Shown here: positions 62,443 through 64,000 of the stretch, one piece after another
How the letters are laid out: every line of letters begins with the position of its first letter
Position numbering within the stretch: position 1 is the stretch's first letter
From: Brenneria rubrifaciens
GTDB lineage: Bacteria > Pseudomonadota > Gammaproteobacteria > Enterobacterales > Enterobacteriaceae
Assembly: GCF_005484945.1 (NCBI RefSeq)
Contig: NZ_CP034035.1
Location: 434,001 to 498,000, forward strand
Direction of reading: 5' to 3'
Length of the DNA stretch: 64,000 bases
Made by a program: the position numbers and the translations under genes
The notes under the pieces: generated by a model
Databases searched by the model: none
Told to the model about the DNA's origin: nothing
What the model saw: the letters and a program-made list of their open reading frames with translations, nothing else

Positions 62443-62775
62443 ATGTACGAAGCTCTTTTAGTCATTTTCCTGTTGGTCGCGATCGTGCTTGTTGCTTTGA
62501 TTATGCTACAGCAAGGTAAAGGTGCTGATATGGGCGCTTCGTTCGGAGCAGGTGCTTCCGCCACTTTGTTCGGTTCGAGCGGTTCCGGTAACTTTATGAC
62601 TCGCACGACGGCGATACTGGCGGCACTGTTTTTCATTATCAGTCTCGTCTTGGGGAACATGAGTTCGCAGCAGAAGAAAGGCGGTGTCTGGGATAATCTG
62701 AGCCAGCCAGAGAATACAGAGCAGACTACAATGCCTGCCGAACCTGCTGCACCGACTAGCGATATTCCGAAATAA
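62443..62775 (+). CDS. secG: Protein-export subunit SecG
   Basis: A 110-residue SecYEG translocon subunit, the same length as in E. coli. Two membrane helices, at 3-20 and about 53-72, flank the conserved MLQQGKGADMGASFGAGASA loop. The ATG at 62443 gives MYEALLVIFLL; an ATG ten codons upstream is in frame but unlikely. The 250-base gap before it (62193-62442) shows no gene. Confidence 0.96.
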   Translation: MYEALLVIFLLVAIVLVALIMLQQGKGADMGASFGAGASATLFGSSGSGNFMTRTTAILAALFFIISLVLGNMSSQQKKGGVWDNLSQPENTEQTTMPAEPAAPTSDIPK

Positions 62776-62855
62776 TTGAATAATTGTTTGAAATGAAAGA
62801 GTAAAGCTTTATCGCAGCAATGCTTGCATTGCTGTTGAAAGAAGTTGTTTGTGAT

Positions 62856-62942
62856 GCCGAGGTGGTGGAATTGGTAGACACGCTACCTTGAGGTGGTAGT
62901 GCCCGATTGGGCTTACGGGTTCAAGTCCCGTCCTCGGTACCA
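62856..62942 (+). tRNA. leuU: tRNA-Leu (GAG)
   Basis: An 87-base class II tRNA starting GCCGAGGTGGTGGAATTGGT with anticodon GAG in CTTGAGGTGG, a long variable arm and an encoded CCA. It follows secG as leuU does in E. coli. Confidence 0.97.
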
Positions 62943-63001
62943 ATCCTATTGATGACTTGCATTTTAGCGGTTGTCGGCGTAGTATTTGCCACGTTTTCGG
63001 A

Positions 63002-63078
<77 letters not shown>

Positions 63079-63216
63079 TTTAACTTTTCAGTAGAGTGTT
63101 TTTTCAAATAAACTGTTCAATAAATCGATATCGCTTTTACAGTGATTTTTTGAAAAAATCCTTAACTGAAAGTTGTGCCGCGTTTTTTAGCGGTATTAGG
63201 GTCCAGTTGCATAAAG

Positions 63217-63238
63217 CCCCGATATATCGGGGTTTTTT
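63217..63238 (+). terminator. Terminator 1 after metY
   Basis: CCCCGATATATCGGGG is a perfect palindromic stem followed by six T. Confidence 0.88.
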
Positions 63239-63260
63239 GTTATTTGGCAACAGAACTACT

Positions 63261-63280
63261 GGGCTATTAAGCCCTTTTTT
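63261..63280 (+). terminator. Terminator 2 before rimP
   Basis: GGGCT pairs with AGCCC around a short loop, followed by seven T. Two terminators in series before rimP resemble the E. coli metY-rimP leader. Confidence 0.65.
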
Positions 63281-63298
63281 TATGTCTTGGGGGTGGGC

Positions 63299-63751
63299 TT
63301 GTCCACATTAGAGCAAAAATTAACAGCGATGATTTCAGCACCAGTCGAAGCATTAGGCTATCAATTGGTCGGTATTGAGTTCATCCGGGGTCGCCAATCG
63401 ACGCTGCGTATTTATATTGATAGTGAAGATGGGATCACTGTTGATGATTGTGCTGATGTCAGCCACCAGGTCAGTGCGGTACTGGATGTTGAGGATCCTA
63501 TCGCTGTCGCTTATAACCTGGAAGTATCGTCTCCAGGGCTTGAGCGTCCCTTGTTCACGGTAGAACATTATGTGCGTTTCATCGGTGAAGAGGCGACGGT
63601 GGTACTGCGCATGGCAGTCCAGAATCGCCGTAAATGGCAGGGCGTTATTAAAGCCGTTGATGGCGAAATGATCACCATAATAGTGGAAGGCAAAGACGAA
63701 GTGTTCGCGCTGAGCAATATCCAGAAAGCGAACCTGGTACCCCACTTTTAA
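63299..63751 (+). CDS. rimP: Ribosome maturation factor RimP
   Basis: A 150-residue 30S maturation factor, the same length as E. coli RimP. It starts at the TTG at 63299, with GGGGGTGGG just before, giving [20 protein letters not shown]; a longer frame begins at 63287. The conserved core [20 protein letters not shown] and C-terminal [12 protein letters not shown] are present. It precedes nusA by 21 bases. Confidence 0.97.
   Translation: MSTLEQKLTAMISAPVEALGYQLVGIEFIRGRQSTLRIYIDSEDGITVDDCADVSHQVSAVLDVEDPIAVAYNLEVSSPGLERPLFTVEHYVRFIGEEATVVLRMAVQNRRKWQGVIKAVDGEMITIIVEGKDEVFALSNIQKANLVPHF

Positions 63752-64000
<249 letters not shown>

Overview
This window is chromosomal DNA from an enterobacterium. 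Its housekeeping proteins look, from memory, very close to those of Escherichia coli, and gene order follows E. coli blocks. The block order, the hexuronate genes exuR/uxaC and a candidate HrpL-controlled type III effector point to a plant-associated member of Pectobacteriaceae (Brenneria, Pectobacterium, Dickeya or Lonsdalea type). The genus is an inference; no database was searched.

Layout. 1-4333: one end of an integrated element at the 3' end of tRNA-Phe, with a PemIK toxin-antitoxin pair, an integrase flanked by a repeated 9-mer, and a P4-type integrase next to the tRNA; the element continues off the left edge. 4450-11799: yjdC, dsbD, cutA, aspA, fxsA and groES-groEL with a heat-shock promoter. 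12070-13696: an apparently foreign gene with a hrp-box-like promoter, a type III export-like N terminus and a degenerate Fic motif. 13854-20367: ubiC-ubiA, plsB, dgkA, lexA, yjbJ and zur. 20480-33293: yhaK, yhaJ, the yqj cluster, mzrA, yqjA, exuR, uxaC, a broken sstT, alx behind a yybP-ykoY manganese riboswitch, and rlmG. 33406-35008: a small coiled-coil protein, Spy and a DUF305 protein.

35143-40490 is a decaying accessory region ending at tRNA-Ile2(CAU). It holds IS3-family relics, a truncated P2-like integrase, a frameshifted phage CI repressor, a Cox-like gene and several small genes with single stop codons. Within it an AT-rich two-helix membrane protein gene is still open, lying just downstream of cI. 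That is a usual place for lysogenic-conversion or defence cargo.

40633-64000 is core: mug, the rpsU-dnaG-rpoD macromolecular synthesis operon, tsaD, argR (two ARG boxes), mdh (CRP site), sfsB, two tandem Mu-type HTH paralogues, ispB, rplU-rpmA-yhbE-obgE, dacB, greA, yhbY, rlmE-ftsH-folP-glmM-secG, tRNA-Leu(GAG), tRNA-fMet, rimP and the start of nusA.

The most interesting items are the candidate effector at 12215-13696 with its promoter, the membrane cargo gene at 36687-37565, the paired Mu-type regulators at 49065-50090 with a shared upstream motif, and the repeat-flanked integrase at 1072-2629.
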